Assembly (NCBI GenBank): GCA_009779755.1
Contig: WRDO01000008.1
Span: forward strand, 1 to 64,000
Source of the DNA: Defluviitaleaceae bacterium
GTDB lineage: Bacteria > Bacillota > Clostridia > Lachnospirales > WQUN01
Length of the DNA stretch: 64,000 bases
Reading direction: 5' to 3'
Shown here: piece after piece, positions 14,761-23,625 of the stretch
Layout of the letters: every line of letters begins with the position of its first letter
How positions within the stretch are numbered: position 1 is the stretch's first letter
Made by a program: the position numbers and the translations under genes
The notes under the pieces: model-generated
What the model saw: only the letters and a program-made list of their open reading frames with translations
What the model was told of the DNA's origin: nothing
Database searches by the model: none

Positions 14761-17145
14761 ATGAATGACTTAACTTTAGGGTTGCCAATAGTCGGAGATG
14801 TAAAAGCGATAAGCCCCGTACTTCGCAAAAAAACGATTTCCATTGTTGAACGCAATCCAAAAATTTCAATAATCACCACTGTTTATAATATGGAGGAATA
14901 TATCGATGAATCTATTCTATCATTAAGAAACCAACAGTTGGAAAATCCATATGACATAGAAATTATTACAGTGGATGATTGCTCAACCGATGGTACATTG
15001 GCGCGCTTGCGTGAACATAGTTTGTTGGATGATCGGGTAAGGATAATAGCTTTTGATGAAAATAAATCGGTTAATCAAGCGCGTAAAGCTGCAGTTATGG
15101 CAGCTAATGGCACTTATATTATGTTTGTGGATGGCGATGATACACTTGATAGAAAAGCATGCGGTAGTTTGATATTGGAAATGGAAAAATATAATGTTGA
15201 TATTCTCCATTTTTGTATGAAGTTTATTTCTGCATATGACAATGAAGAAAATCGATTAAAAGTTGAAAAGTTTAATAACAAAAAAGACTTGTCTGATATT
15301 TTATTAATTGATAATACAGATGATTTTACAATACTCAAATACAGGTATTCTAGTGATGAAGCAATAACGGGTTTTTTAGGAACTTTAACAGCCAATTTAT
15401 TTAATTCTGATATTGTTAAAAAGGCATATGAACACATTTTAGATGTCCCAATTCATAGAGCCAGTGACACTTACGCGCAGTTTTTAATTATGTATTATGC
15501 AAAAAGCTATAAAAAACTGCTTCGTGCATCTTACACATATTATTTTTATTATTATGGTAGAGGTGGATATGGTAAGTCATCATACGATTTTAAATGGTTT
15601 AAAATGCTTTGCACTAAAGGCATTATAATTACTGCATTAAAGGCATTTCTAATAAAATTTGAACAGTTCGAAAATCTTCAAAATATTTTTTATACTCTTG
15701 AAAACAATATGATAATGCCGGTTTTTAATGAATATAATAAAATCAATAATGAAAATGAAAAAAAATTATATTTTAACTGTATGACAAAATATTTTGAAAA
15801 GCAACTTATCATTGAAAAACTTGCATATACAAAATTTAATAATGCATATAACATTACAGAAGCATTAAAAAATACTGATATGTTGGGTGTAAAAAAAGCG
15901 AAGCGAATTAAAGTTATAGGTGCGTATTATACTTCTATTTCAGGTGGCGGTGCTCAAAAGGTTACATGCATGTTGTGCGATTTATGGGTATCAATGGGAT
16001 ATAATGTTGTTCTTTTCACAGATTCTGAACCTAACATTGATGATTTCCCATTATCCGATTTTGTAAAGCGTGTGTTTTTACCTGATTCAACGCATAAAGC
16101 AAAAAAATATCCAATTCGAATGAAAGCATTATTATATGCTATTACATTATACAAGATTGATGTTTTTGTATATCATAGATGGCTTTCGCCAATTCTTTTT
16201 TGGGATGTAATTTCAATAAAATCATTAAATATACCTGTAATATTGTATACACATGGAATTTTTTCTAATAATTATTTAAATGCTTCTGAAACATTCTTTT
16301 TATTAAGTAAAATTGTGTCATATATTGATTGTTTAGTAGTTTTATCTAGAGTTTGTTACGCATATTGGTCTGCATTTTGCAAAAATATAAAAATTGTTGA
16401 AAATCCTCATCTATTTGATATTAATAATATAATTCATTCTAAGCTAACAACAAATAATATATTATGGATTGGTCGTGTAAGTCATGAAAAATTACCGGAA
16501 CAAGCTCTGCAAATAATTAATATCGTATCAAAAAAAATTCCTAGTGTTAAAATGTATTTGGTTGGTACAAAAAATAACAATGACCCATATATTCAAAAAT
16601 TAATGAAATATGTAAAAGAAAATTATTTAACAAATAATGTTTTTTTTATAGATTTTACGAACAATGTAAAAAATTATTATCAAAATTCAGATATAATGCT
16701 TTTAACTACAAAAAGTGAAGGATGGTCGCTTTCAATAATGGAGGCAACGATGTATGGGTTACCAATAATATGTTATGACATGCCCTATCTAGAAATGATT
16801 AGAAGGCATAAAGGTAGTATAATAACTGTTCCACAGAATGATGTAAATGCCGCTGCGGAAGCAATCGTAGATCTTTTAGTAAATAGAAATAAACTTACAG
16901 AAATGGGTAAAAAATCATTATTTTTAACTAAGCAATTATTAAATTATGACATAAAAAGTACATGGAAAAATATTTTCGATAGTGTTACTGAAGGAAAAAC
17001 CAATAAACCTCAATATATTCCAACCAATGATGATTACAAAATTATGATTCAAACTTTAGATCATCATAGTGAAGGTATTTATAAAAAAATAATAGAACAT
17101 CGTGAATATAAAAACGAATTAAATAAATTAAAAAATTCTTTGTAA
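14761..17145 (+). CDS. Bifunctional glycosyltransferase: GT2 fused to GT4
   Basis: A 794-residue fusion; AGGGAG lies 7 bases before the ATG. Residues about 35-330 are a GT2 domain with ISIITTVYNMEEYIDESI, ITVDDCSTDGT and the DXD-like FVDGDDTLD (about 122). Residues about 378-760 are a GT-B fold GT4 enzyme with SGGGAQKVT, WIGRVSHEK and the EX7E-type KSEGWSLSIMEATMYGLPI. It ends in a basic tail. The first residues, MNDLTLGL, resemble the MNDLAYGL start of the GT at 19959. Base composition becomes strongly AT-rich inside this gene from about 15.2 kb, a sign of different ancestry. It probably adds two sugars in succession to a capsule or S-layer glycan. Confidence 0.85.
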   Translation: MNDLTLGLPIVGDVKAISPVLRKKTISIVERNPKISIITTVYNMEEYIDESILSLRNQQLENPYDIEIITVDDCSTDGTLARLREHSLLDDRVRIIAFDENKSVNQARKAAVMAANGTYIMFVDGDDTLDRKACGSLILEMEKYNVDILHFCMKFISAYDNEENRLKVEKFNNKKDLSDILLIDNTDDFTILKYRYSSDEAITGFLGTLTANLFNSDIVKKAYEHILDVPIHRASDTYAQFLIMYYAKSYKKLLRASYTYYFYYYGRGGYGKSSYDFKWFKMLCTKGIIITALKAFLIKFEQFENLQNIFYTLENNMIMPVFNEYNKINNENEKKLYFNCMTKYFEKQLIIEKLAYTKFNNAYNITEALKNTDMLGVKKAKRIKVIGAYYTSISGGGAQKVTCMLCDLWVSMGYNVVLFTDSEPNIDDFPLSDFVKRVFLPDSTHKAKKYPIRMKALLYAITLYKIDVFVYHRWLSPILFWDVISIKSLNIPVILYTHGIFSNNYLNASETFFLLSKIVSYIDCLVVLSRVCYAYWSAFCKNIKIVENPHLFDINNIIHSKLTTNNILWIGRVSHEKLPEQALQIINIVSKKIPSVKMYLVGTKNNNDPYIQKLMKYVKENYLTNNVFFIDFTNNVKNYYQNSDIMLLTTKSEGWSLSIMEATMYGLPIICYDMPYLEMIRRHKGSIITVPQNDVNAAAEAIVDLLVNRNKLTEMGKKSLFLTKQLLNYDIKSTWKNIFDSVTEGKTNKPQYIPTNDDYKIMIQTLDHHSEGIYKKIIEHREYKNELNKLKNSL

Positions 17146-17190
17146 AATTACAAAATTATAAATTAAAATATATTTGGGGAGGCAATAAAT

Positions 17191-19941
17191 ATGTCTAATT
17201 ATGTTAAAAAAGAGGATTTCGATAACCAACCAATAAATGAAACATACAAATACCAATATACGACACGATGGGATTATTATTCAGAAGTAGTAGAGTTGCT
17301 CGAATCCTTTAATGATGTAGGTCCAATTTTAGAACTAGGACCCAGTGATTTAGCAATTTCATCAACCTGTGATGTTATGGTGAAGCCACTAGCAATATTG
17401 ATATTACCACATAATACATCCGGCAAAATAATAGAACATGATGCTACATCTACACCATGGCCTATTGATAATAAAGAATACGATGTTTTTGTATCGTTGC
17501 AAGTATGGGAACACCTTGGAAATGCTCAGGTTAATGCCTTTAAGGAAGTTATACGTGTTTCTAAGAGAGCTATTTTAAGTTTTCCATATAAATGGAAATG
17601 CGCTCCCGACAACTGCCATTATATGATAGATGAAAGCAAAATATCCGAATGGACGTGCGGCGTCCAACCCGCTAAAAAGATTATTGTTCCGGGAAACAAT
17701 AGTACAAAAATAATATATTATTATGAATTTGATAAACACTTCCAACCGGAAGTTGTTTTGTCAATTAATGAAAATAAGCTATATTGTAAAATAATCAATC
17801 ATGATTATTATAATGGTCTTTATTCATATGAATTGTATCATAATAATTCAATTGTCATGGGGTCGCAAATCGAAACGAATGATAAACACATGTATTATTA
17901 TATAAACGGATATGGAAATTATCAAGTTGAAGTAAAATTTAATAAATTATCCGATAAAATAAAATCCAATTATGTGTATGGGTATTCGAATGATATAAAA
18001 AATAAATATAATATTTTTACTGACGATTTATCTTATAATTCCATTCCAAAACTTAAATATGCTTATAATACCTACCCCTTTACGGAAATAGCGTTTGTTA
18101 TTACAAAAACGGATTTGTCCCGTAAAATATTACGTTCAGAGTTTTCAAAACTTAATGGTTTTAATTTAAAAGAAATAATACAGTCAGGAAAAAGAAAATT
18201 GCATATTATTTCATCATGTATAATTAATAATGACTTGGAAGAAAATTCATTTGCATTTTCGGGAATCACAAAAATAACTGATAAACTTATAATTGGTCAA
18301 AAAGATGTGGCTGCTAATGTATCCAATGTTCGTTTACTGCATGATGAAATAGGTGATTTTTCTTTGTTTCACTTTAATAAATATGGTGCAGAAGCACGGA
18401 CTGATTATTTTGGGGTTTCAAGAATATATCATTATGAAGATGATGAATTTATAATCATAATTAATAGTTACCATTTAATATTACTCTTCTTACGTTTACT
18501 TGACGTTCGCTTAAAATTAAACGACCGTAAAGTAAATGCCACTTATCATTTTTCAGGAAATCCTATTTTACAACACAATATATCTTGGCATATGGAAATT
18601 TTTAATGTTCGACAATTACAGGCAGACTACGCTATTAAAATATCGCAACAACTCATACCGGAATTCGTTAAAACTCAACTTTACGATGATCTGAGAACGC
18701 CTCTTTCATTTGAATTAAATGAATATGAAAAAATATTGTTTAATGCAAAAAATGAAATAATAAATAATGTCAAGGTAGCCCTGGAACATCCTGCGTTTGA
18801 ACATATTGTTTTAGATTTGACGGGCGGTTTAGATAGTAGAACCGTATTTGCAGCTTTAACAACTTTACCGATTTCTTTACAAAAAAAAGTTAGAATAAGA
18901 ACATTTGCTGATAACTCTGATTTAGAAATTTCATCAATTATGGTAAACATGTATGATTTTGATTATGAAGATTTTCCAACGGTAAGAAACATTGATTGGG
19001 CTGTAAACTTTGAAGAATATAGACAAAGTCAATTTTTGGGGCAATATTTTGCTTCACAACATTATGAAATATTAAGTCCCGTTGATTCTATTTTACTTTT
19101 AGGTGGTCGTATGGGAGAGGTAGTCGATAAATGCTTTTATATAACAAAGAGTACTTCATTTGATGAATGGAAGGAAAATACATTTAATGTAACAAATGGT
19201 CGGAATATTGTTTCAAATGGAATTAATAATGTTTTATATGAAGGTGGACAAAATGATTTTCAAGAAGAATTCAAAGAATATTTTATGCTTGCAGGCGGAA
19301 ATACCACAGCTGAAACATATGACCAGCATTTTATGTATTTTTATAATTCTTATCATTTTGGGGGTACACTATACACAATGTTATATGCACCTATATTTTC
19401 ACCGTTAATGTCAAAATCTTGTTTAAAAGCTAAACGGATGGGTTTTCCTCACGTTAAAACATTTTATGATTTAATTCCCATGATGAACCCACTGTTAGCC
19501 ATAGTTCCATTTGTAGACATTGAGCACAATAAACGAAGGGAAAGAATATCAGAGCTTCCCTATACCCGTGGATATCCCAACGCCGATATAATTCCCAATA
19601 CAAGTAGAGATAAATACAAAGCATCACAAACTAAAAAATATACTAATATTAAATATGAACCCTCAAATGAAATAGTAAATGATGAAAGAAAAAAAAGCAT
19701 ACATTCTTATCAATCAAAAGAACCTATTATAAATATGATTCGTGCAATATTATCAAGTTCACATAACGTGCAACATTTGGGTCTATCCTTCTTCGCATGG
19801 TCACAAACACTGGATGATGATGTGTTCAAGTATAATTATCAAGCCCGAACGTTTATAAGAAAAATAATTTCTTTTTATCGAACGATTGAAATATTGGATA
19901 TGAAACCTGATGATGCACGAAATGCGTTGGTAAAAAAATAG
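17191..19941 (+). CDS. Fusion of class I methyltransferase and asparagine-synthetase-like domain
   Basis: A 916-residue protein; GGGGAGG lies 9 bases before the ATG. Residues about 40-160 look like a small SAM-dependent methyltransferase: ILELGPSDLAI as motif I, then YDVFVSLQVWEHLG and KRAILSFPYKW. A beta-rich middle (about 165-300) follows. Residues about 380-880 resemble the asparagine-synthetase architecture: a degenerate Ntn-like beta region lacking an N-terminal catalytic Cys, then an ATP-pyrophosphatase P-loop in DLTGGLDSRTVFAAL (about 544-556). Such domains can adenylate a carboxylate and form an amide. In this island the target could be a uronate made with the upstream dehydrogenase. 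The fusion and its AT-rich composition are unusual; function is inferred. Confidence 0.65.
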   Translation: MSNYVKKEDFDNQPINETYKYQYTTRWDYYSEVVELLESFNDVGPILELGPSDLAISSTCDVMVKPLAILILPHNTSGKIIEHDATSTPWPIDNKEYDVFVSLQVWEHLGNAQVNAFKEVIRVSKRAILSFPYKWKCAPDNCHYMIDESKISEWTCGVQPAKKIIVPGNNSTKIIYYYEFDKHFQPEVVLSINENKLYCKIINHDYYNGLYSYELYHNNSIVMGSQIETNDKHMYYYINGYGNYQVEVKFNKLSDKIKSNYVYGYSNDIKNKYNIFTDDLSYNSIPKLKYAYNTYPFTEIAFVITKTDLSRKILRSEFSKLNGFNLKEIIQSGKRKLHIISSCIINNDLEENSFAFSGITKITDKLIIGQKDVAANVSNVRLLHDEIGDFSLFHFNKYGAEARTDYFGVSRIYHYEDDEFIIIINSYHLILLFLRLLDVRLKLNDRKVNATYHFSGNPILQHNISWHMEIFNVRQLQADYAIKISQQLIPEFVKTQLYDDLRTPLSFELNEYEKILFNAKNEIINNVKVALEHPAFEHIVLDLTGGLDSRTVFAALTTLPISLQKKVRIRTFADNSDLEISSIMVNMYDFDYEDFPTVRNIDWAVNFEEYRQSQFLGQYFASQHYEILSPVDSILLLGGRMGEVVDKCFYITKSTSFDEWKENTFNVTNGRNIVSNGINNVLYEGGQNDFQEEFKEYFMLAGGNTTAETYDQHFMYFYNSYHFGGTLYTMLYAPIFSPLMSKSCLKAKRMGFPHVKTFYDLIPMMNPLLAIVPFVDIEHNKRRERISELPYTRGYPNADIIPNTSRDKYKASQTKKYTNIKYEPSNEIVNDERKKSIHSYQSKEPIINMIRAILSSSHNVQHLGLSFFAWSQTLDDDVFKYNYQARTFIRKIISFYRTIEILDMKPDDARNALVKK

Positions 19942-19958
19942 TAATATGGAGTATATTC

Positions 19959-21509
19959 ATGAATGACTTGGCATATGGTTTACTTTTACCCGAAATGCGC
20001 AAAAATAATAAAATATTTCATCAGATAAAGAAGGTGTCAATCGTCATCCCCGTGTACAATACCCGAATAGATTTACTATCGAAATGTTTGGACAGTTGCC
20101 TCACCCAAAGCATGGCGGCAAAGGAATATGAAATAATCATAGTGGACGATGGTTCAAATAATATTGAAACGCTAAATTTGACCAAAAGATACACGTCCAT
20201 CCATAAAGAAAGGATAAATTATCGTATTCTCCCCAAAAACAGAGGAGCATCAATTGCCAGAAATACCGGTATAGATATATCTGTGGGCGAATACATTTTT
20301 TTCGTGGACAGCGATGATTTTATCGGTAAAGAAGCCTTGGAACGTATGTACAACTTGGGAAAGTCAAACAATGCGGATTTGATCAACGGGCGGTTTGAAA
20401 ATGCGGGCTTAAACCGGTGGGTACCCAAGTCGGGTGATGTTGATATCGGGCTCACAAGGCCTACTGATCCGCAATTGATACAAATATCAAATTCATGCCG
20501 CATGTTCCGCAGGGAAGCGATACTGGAGCAGGGTTTGCGTTTCGATCCCAAGTTGAAATCAGGGCAGGATTCTCTTTTCGTTTTTTCTTTTATCGCCAAC
20601 GTGACCAGAATAAGTTTTTTAAACAGTTATCCGTGTTATTATGCAGTAGGTCATGATGCCGAGCATTTGCATTTTACGAAATTGTCATTGGATGAATATA
20701 TCTACTTTTTCGAAACGGCGTTCAAGAATATCTACGCGTCAAGCGTATTATCCGCGTCGGATTTACATAATATTGCCTCCGTACGCTTTGCATCTTTATT
20801 TTCACGGTTTAACAAGGATTTGTTTAATGATGACGTCACAGAAACCGATAAAGTGAAAGTTTTTAAAAGATTGGTAAAAGCGGTTAAAAACGTGTTGCCG
20901 ACATCCGTTGACGTACATGTGTCCGGGCTTGCGTCAATGAAGCTCATGGCATTACGGGCAAACTCGTTTCAAGCATATATGGAAACCGATCGATTGGATA
21001 CATTCCGAACTAAATCGATTATAAAGGATTCGCAAAGCCGTTTTTTATTTTATTTACTAAAAATCAGGGAAAACCTTGATAAATACATTATTGTGATCGT
21101 ATCATCGAAAACTATAGTAGCCGAAAATTACAAATCATACAGCCCAAAACCATTGTTAAAAACAATGAAATATATATTTGGGTTAAAAACCAATTTAGAT
21201 GAATTGCATGGGTATGGATATATCGCGGTCATTGGCGACAAAATCGGTTCCAAGGAATTTATTTCCGTTGACACCAAAACGCCGGTACTGCACATTTTAA
21301 AATTAAAGAATAATAACATCAATATTACAAGTGTTCCCCTTAACATTGCTTCAACGGATATTAAATCATCGGTAATCATAAATAAAAAGAATTATATCGT
21401 AGGTTCGCGGGGCTTACATTTCGTTGTGCTGGATAGCGAAAACGGAACTGTGGTAGAAAGCTGTAATTATGACACGACATTATCGAATGTTAATTTTATA
21501 ATGGGTTAA
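19959..21509 (+). CDS. GT2 glycosyltransferase with ILEI/FAM3-like C-terminal domain
   Basis: A 516-residue protein; GGAG lies 8 bases before the ATG. Residues about 25-260 are a GT2 domain: VSIVIPVYNTRIDLLSKCL, IIIVDDGSN, RGASIARNTGID and the DXD FVDSDDF (about 114). A helical region follows. Residues about 411-516 carry YGYIAVIGDK, INKKNYIVGSRGLHFVVLD and VVESCNYDT. This pattern matches the interleukin-like EMT inducer (ILEI) fold of animal FAM3 proteins, which also occurs in some bacterial glycan proteins. The domain may bind glycan. Base composition moves back toward the chromosomal average here. It closes the glycan operon. Confidence 0.78.
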   Translation: MNDLAYGLLLPEMRKNNKIFHQIKKVSIVIPVYNTRIDLLSKCLDSCLTQSMAAKEYEIIIVDDGSNNIETLNLTKRYTSIHKERINYRILPKNRGASIARNTGIDISVGEYIFFVDSDDFIGKEALERMYNLGKSNNADLINGRFENAGLNRWVPKSGDVDIGLTRPTDPQLIQISNSCRMFRREAILEQGLRFDPKLKSGQDSLFVFSFIANVTRISFLNSYPCYYAVGHDAEHLHFTKLSLDEYIYFFETAFKNIYASSVLSASDLHNIASVRFASLFSRFNKDLFNDDVTETDKVKVFKRLVKAVKNVLPTSVDVHVSGLASMKLMALRANSFQAYMETDRLDTFRTKSIIKDSQSRFLFYLLKIRENLDKYIIVIVSSKTIVAENYKSYSPKPLLKTMKYIFGLKTNLDELHGYGYIAVIGDKIGSKEFISVDTKTPVLHILKLKNNNINITSVPLNIASTDIKSSVIINKKNYIVGSRGLHFVVLDSENGTVVESCNYDTTLSNVNFIMG

Positions 21510-21540
21510 CAACTCATGTAATACACCGCCAAAGGTGCGG

Positions 21541-21684
21541 ATGTCATTATTATGGTATAATAAGGCACCACCCCCCAGGGTAGGCGATATAGTCCGCTTT
21601 AACCACAATACGCATTGGGCAATCGTAAAAAAGGTGGATGATTATAAAGTCACTTTTTGGATGGGGACAGTAAATCACGCTTGA
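21541..21684 (+). CDS. Small 47-residue orphan protein
   Basis: The frame encodes MSLLWYNKAPPPRVGDIVRF and then a beta-patterned stretch ending FWMGTVNHA. AAAGGTG lies a few bases upstream of the ATG. The pattern GDIVRFN...HWAIVKKVDDYKVTFW looks like a small beta-barrel (SH3- or KOW-like). I do not recognise a family. It lies between the glycan operon and the convergent methyltransferase gene. Confidence 0.45.
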   Translation: MSLLWYNKAPPPRVGDIVRFNHNTHWAIVKKVDDYKVTFWMGTVNHA

Positions 21685-21724
21685 TGTCATACGCGGTCGG
21701 TCGGGATTTTGGCGTGGAAATCCG

Positions 21725-22453
21725 CTAACAGGATATAAAGGTCACCCGCGTGGTGTCAGCTTTCGGAGGTTGATGGGTATAGTTATCACGGAGCCGCACC
21801 GATGCGAAACCTGCGTCCATCAGCCAATTGCTTACCGCGCCTATGTCGTACGCGCGTTGTAGATGCCTTTCTTTGTATACGAGGGGGCTTTGCTCCGCCG
21901 GGGAAAAAGATAACCGGTATTCATTGATTTTCGTTTCCGCGTCGTAGCGGTTATCCCATTGGTATTCCGCGCCTTCCGCGGCATCACCGAACGTACCTTC
22001 CGCTAAGATTTCCTTAAATTTGTATTCCGTGTTCATGTCAAAAATAAAAATTCCCCCCGGGTTCAGGAAAAGCCGTACACGTCTGAACACCTCCCACAGT
22101 TCGTCCGGTTTTATTATGTAATTTAATCCGTCGCATACGCAGGTCACGGCGTCTACCGTTCCGTACAAATCCAACCTTCGCATATCCTGCAGCAACCATA
22201 GTATGCGATACCCTTGGTCGAACGCCTTGTTCTGCGCTTGCGCGAGCATATCTTCGGAAGCGTCCGCGCCGATCATGTCGTACCCGCGTTCGGCCAGGCG
22301 CAGGGTCATGTTACCCGTACCGCAAGCCAAGTCCAGCACGATGGCCGGTTTGCCGCCTAATGTATCGTCTATGTACGCCGCCCAAGCATCGTATGGTATA
22401 TCCCTCGCCATAAAGATGTCGTACACGGCGGCGAATTTTTTATAACAATCCAC
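21725..22453 (-). CDS. Class I SAM-dependent methyltransferase (YqeM-like)
   Basis: A 242-residue methyltransferase. Motif I is VLDLACGTGNMTLRLAERG, followed by the acidic ribose-binding GADAS, then DAVTCVCDGLNYI and LNPGGIFIFDMNT. Length and the conserved YDIFMARDIPYDAWA opening match the YqeM-type family of Firmicutes, whose substrate is not established. It overlaps the upstream SASP gene by 14 bases, so the two are co-transcribed. Confidence 0.85.
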   Translation of the reverse strand: MDCYKKFAAVYDIFMARDIPYDAWAAYIDDTLGGKPAIVLDLACGTGNMTLRLAERGYDMIGADASEDMLAQAQNKAFDQGYRILWLLQDMRRLDLYGTVDAVTCVCDGLNYIIKPDELWEVFRRVRLFLNPGGIFIFDMNTEYKFKEILAEGTFGDAAEGAEYQWDNRYDAETKINEYRLSFSPAEQSPLVYKERHLQRAYDIGAVSNWLMDAGFASVRLRDNYTHQPPKADTTRVTFISC

Positions 22454-22652
22454 GGTTATCCCCTTCTTTGGAAACGTTTTCGGCGGCGGAATCGGCCATG
22501 CGTTTACGGCGCCGGGCCATTATACCACCGATACGGCCGCTTTCCTTTGCGGAAAGGCTCTTCCATCCGCCGCTGCGTACCTTGTTCATCAAGCCCAGCT
22601 CGTCGGCGATTTCATATTTTAAGATATCGTTGATTATATCATCATGCACCAT
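22440..22652 (-). CDS. Small acid-soluble spore protein, alpha/beta-type (SspF-like)
   Basis: A 70-residue protein. The core LKYEIADELGLMNKVRSGGW followed by KSLSAKESGRIGGIMARR matches the DNA-binding helices of minor alpha/beta SASPs such as SspF, which coat spore DNA. It indicates a sporulating host. The Shine-Dalgarno is weak (GGTGATC), so an inner start is possible. Confidence 0.78.
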   Translation of the reverse strand: MVHDDIINDILKYEIADELGLMNKVRSGGWKSLSAKESGRIGGIMARRRKRMADSAAENVSKEGDNRGLL

Positions 22653-22718
22653 AAATTGATCACCGTCTGTTATTATGACAGGAACGATGCGATTTTATGC
22701 ATTTTTGTACCAAAAAGA

Positions 22719-22747
22719 TTGTTTATTTCCATCCGATGGAGTAGAAT
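22719..22747 (+). promoter_or_regulatory. Sigma-A type promoter for the Ig-like membrane protein gene
   Basis: TTGTTT (22719-22724), 17-base spacer, TAGAAT (22742-22747), 40 bases before the start codon. Confidence 0.55.
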
Positions 22748-22786
22748 AAGCGAACAAAGCAAAAGAATGGGGAGGTAATATGCAGC

Positions 22787-23623
22787 ATGTCGGACCCTAA
22801 GATGCGCGTCGCCGCTTCCATTCCCGCCTTAAGGAACAAAATAAAAATGGAAATAACCGGGCCGACTGACGTGATACATTGGTACATCCGCTTTAACATA
22901 CCGCTTGACGATTCGACCGTAAACGACCAAACCATGCAGGTTACCGATACCGACGGCTATATTATGCGTACGGATATATCATACCAAGCCAACCAAAACC
23001 GTATATGCATATCCCCCTTGGATACATATGAGGAAAACCGATACTATCTGTTAAATATTTCCAAAAAAGTATGCTCGGCGCGCGGGCAACCCCTTAAGAC
23101 CGTGATTCATATACTGTTTAAGCTGTACAAAGCACAAGTTTCGGAGTATAAAGTACTTAAACGGGAAGTGGTGCTGCCCAAACCCAAAAATCGCCCGGCC
23201 GATTATGACGCCCGCCAAGTTGACCGCGTACCCAACAGCATTGATACCGTGTACGGCGACGGCGTCGGGAGCGCTTTTATCGAACGCATGGCGACGGTCC
23301 CGGTAAGGGTGAACGTGTGGGTTGGATTGATCGGGTTGGTAATGGTTCTGTCGGGCTACGCGTTGAGTTCGTTGCTGTTGATGGCCGTAGCGGCGGGCGT
23401 GTGCGTCGTCGGTGCCTTACACCTGACCGCGCAGCTGCGTAATAAAGACATCGCAAGCAAAAGGTATTATAATAAAGGCGTTCGTTTGTTTAACCAAGTA
23501 CGCTACCAAGCGTCGCGGGAGGCCTTTGATAAATGCGAACGCGTAAGCCCGGGTAACACACTGGCTAAATACGGCTTATCTATGGTAGGGCAATATATTA
23601 AAAACCAACCGTTGGGAGAATAA
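22787..23623 (+). CDS. Membrane protein with Ig-like (Big_5/SbsA-like) and TPR-like parts
   Basis: A 278-residue protein. Residues about 15-115 resemble a bacterial Ig-like domain of the Big_5 type: FNIPLDDSTVNDQTMQVTD and ISPLDTYEENRYYLLNI. No signal peptide precedes it. A charged linker leads to two close transmembrane helices (about 178-215). The C-terminal tail (about 225-270, YYNKGVRLFNQVRYQASREA) resembles a TPR unit. GGGGAGG (22769-22775) lies 11 bases upstream of the chosen ATG. An earlier out-of-frame ATG at 22780 encodes only MQHVGP and overlaps the start. Role unknown. Confidence 0.65.
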   Translation: MSDPKMRVAASIPALRNKIKMEITGPTDVIHWYIRFNIPLDDSTVNDQTMQVTDTDGYIMRTDISYQANQNRICISPLDTYEENRYYLLNISKKVCSARGQPLKTVIHILFKLYKAQVSEYKVLKREVVLPKPKNRPADYDARQVDRVPNSIDTVYGDGVGSAFIERMATVPVRVNVWVGLIGLVMVLSGYALSSLLLMAVAAGVCVVGALHLTAQLRNKDIASKRYYNKGVRLFNQVRYQASREAFDKCERVSPGNTLAKYGLSMVGQYIKNQPLGE

Positions 23624-23625
23624 AT

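Noticed and set aside
17191-19941. Interpretation of the methyltransferase/PP-loop fusion as an anti-phage defence gene
   Set aside because: It sits within a glycan operon between glycosyltransferases, and no nuclease, helicase, toxin or other defence-type partner is nearby.
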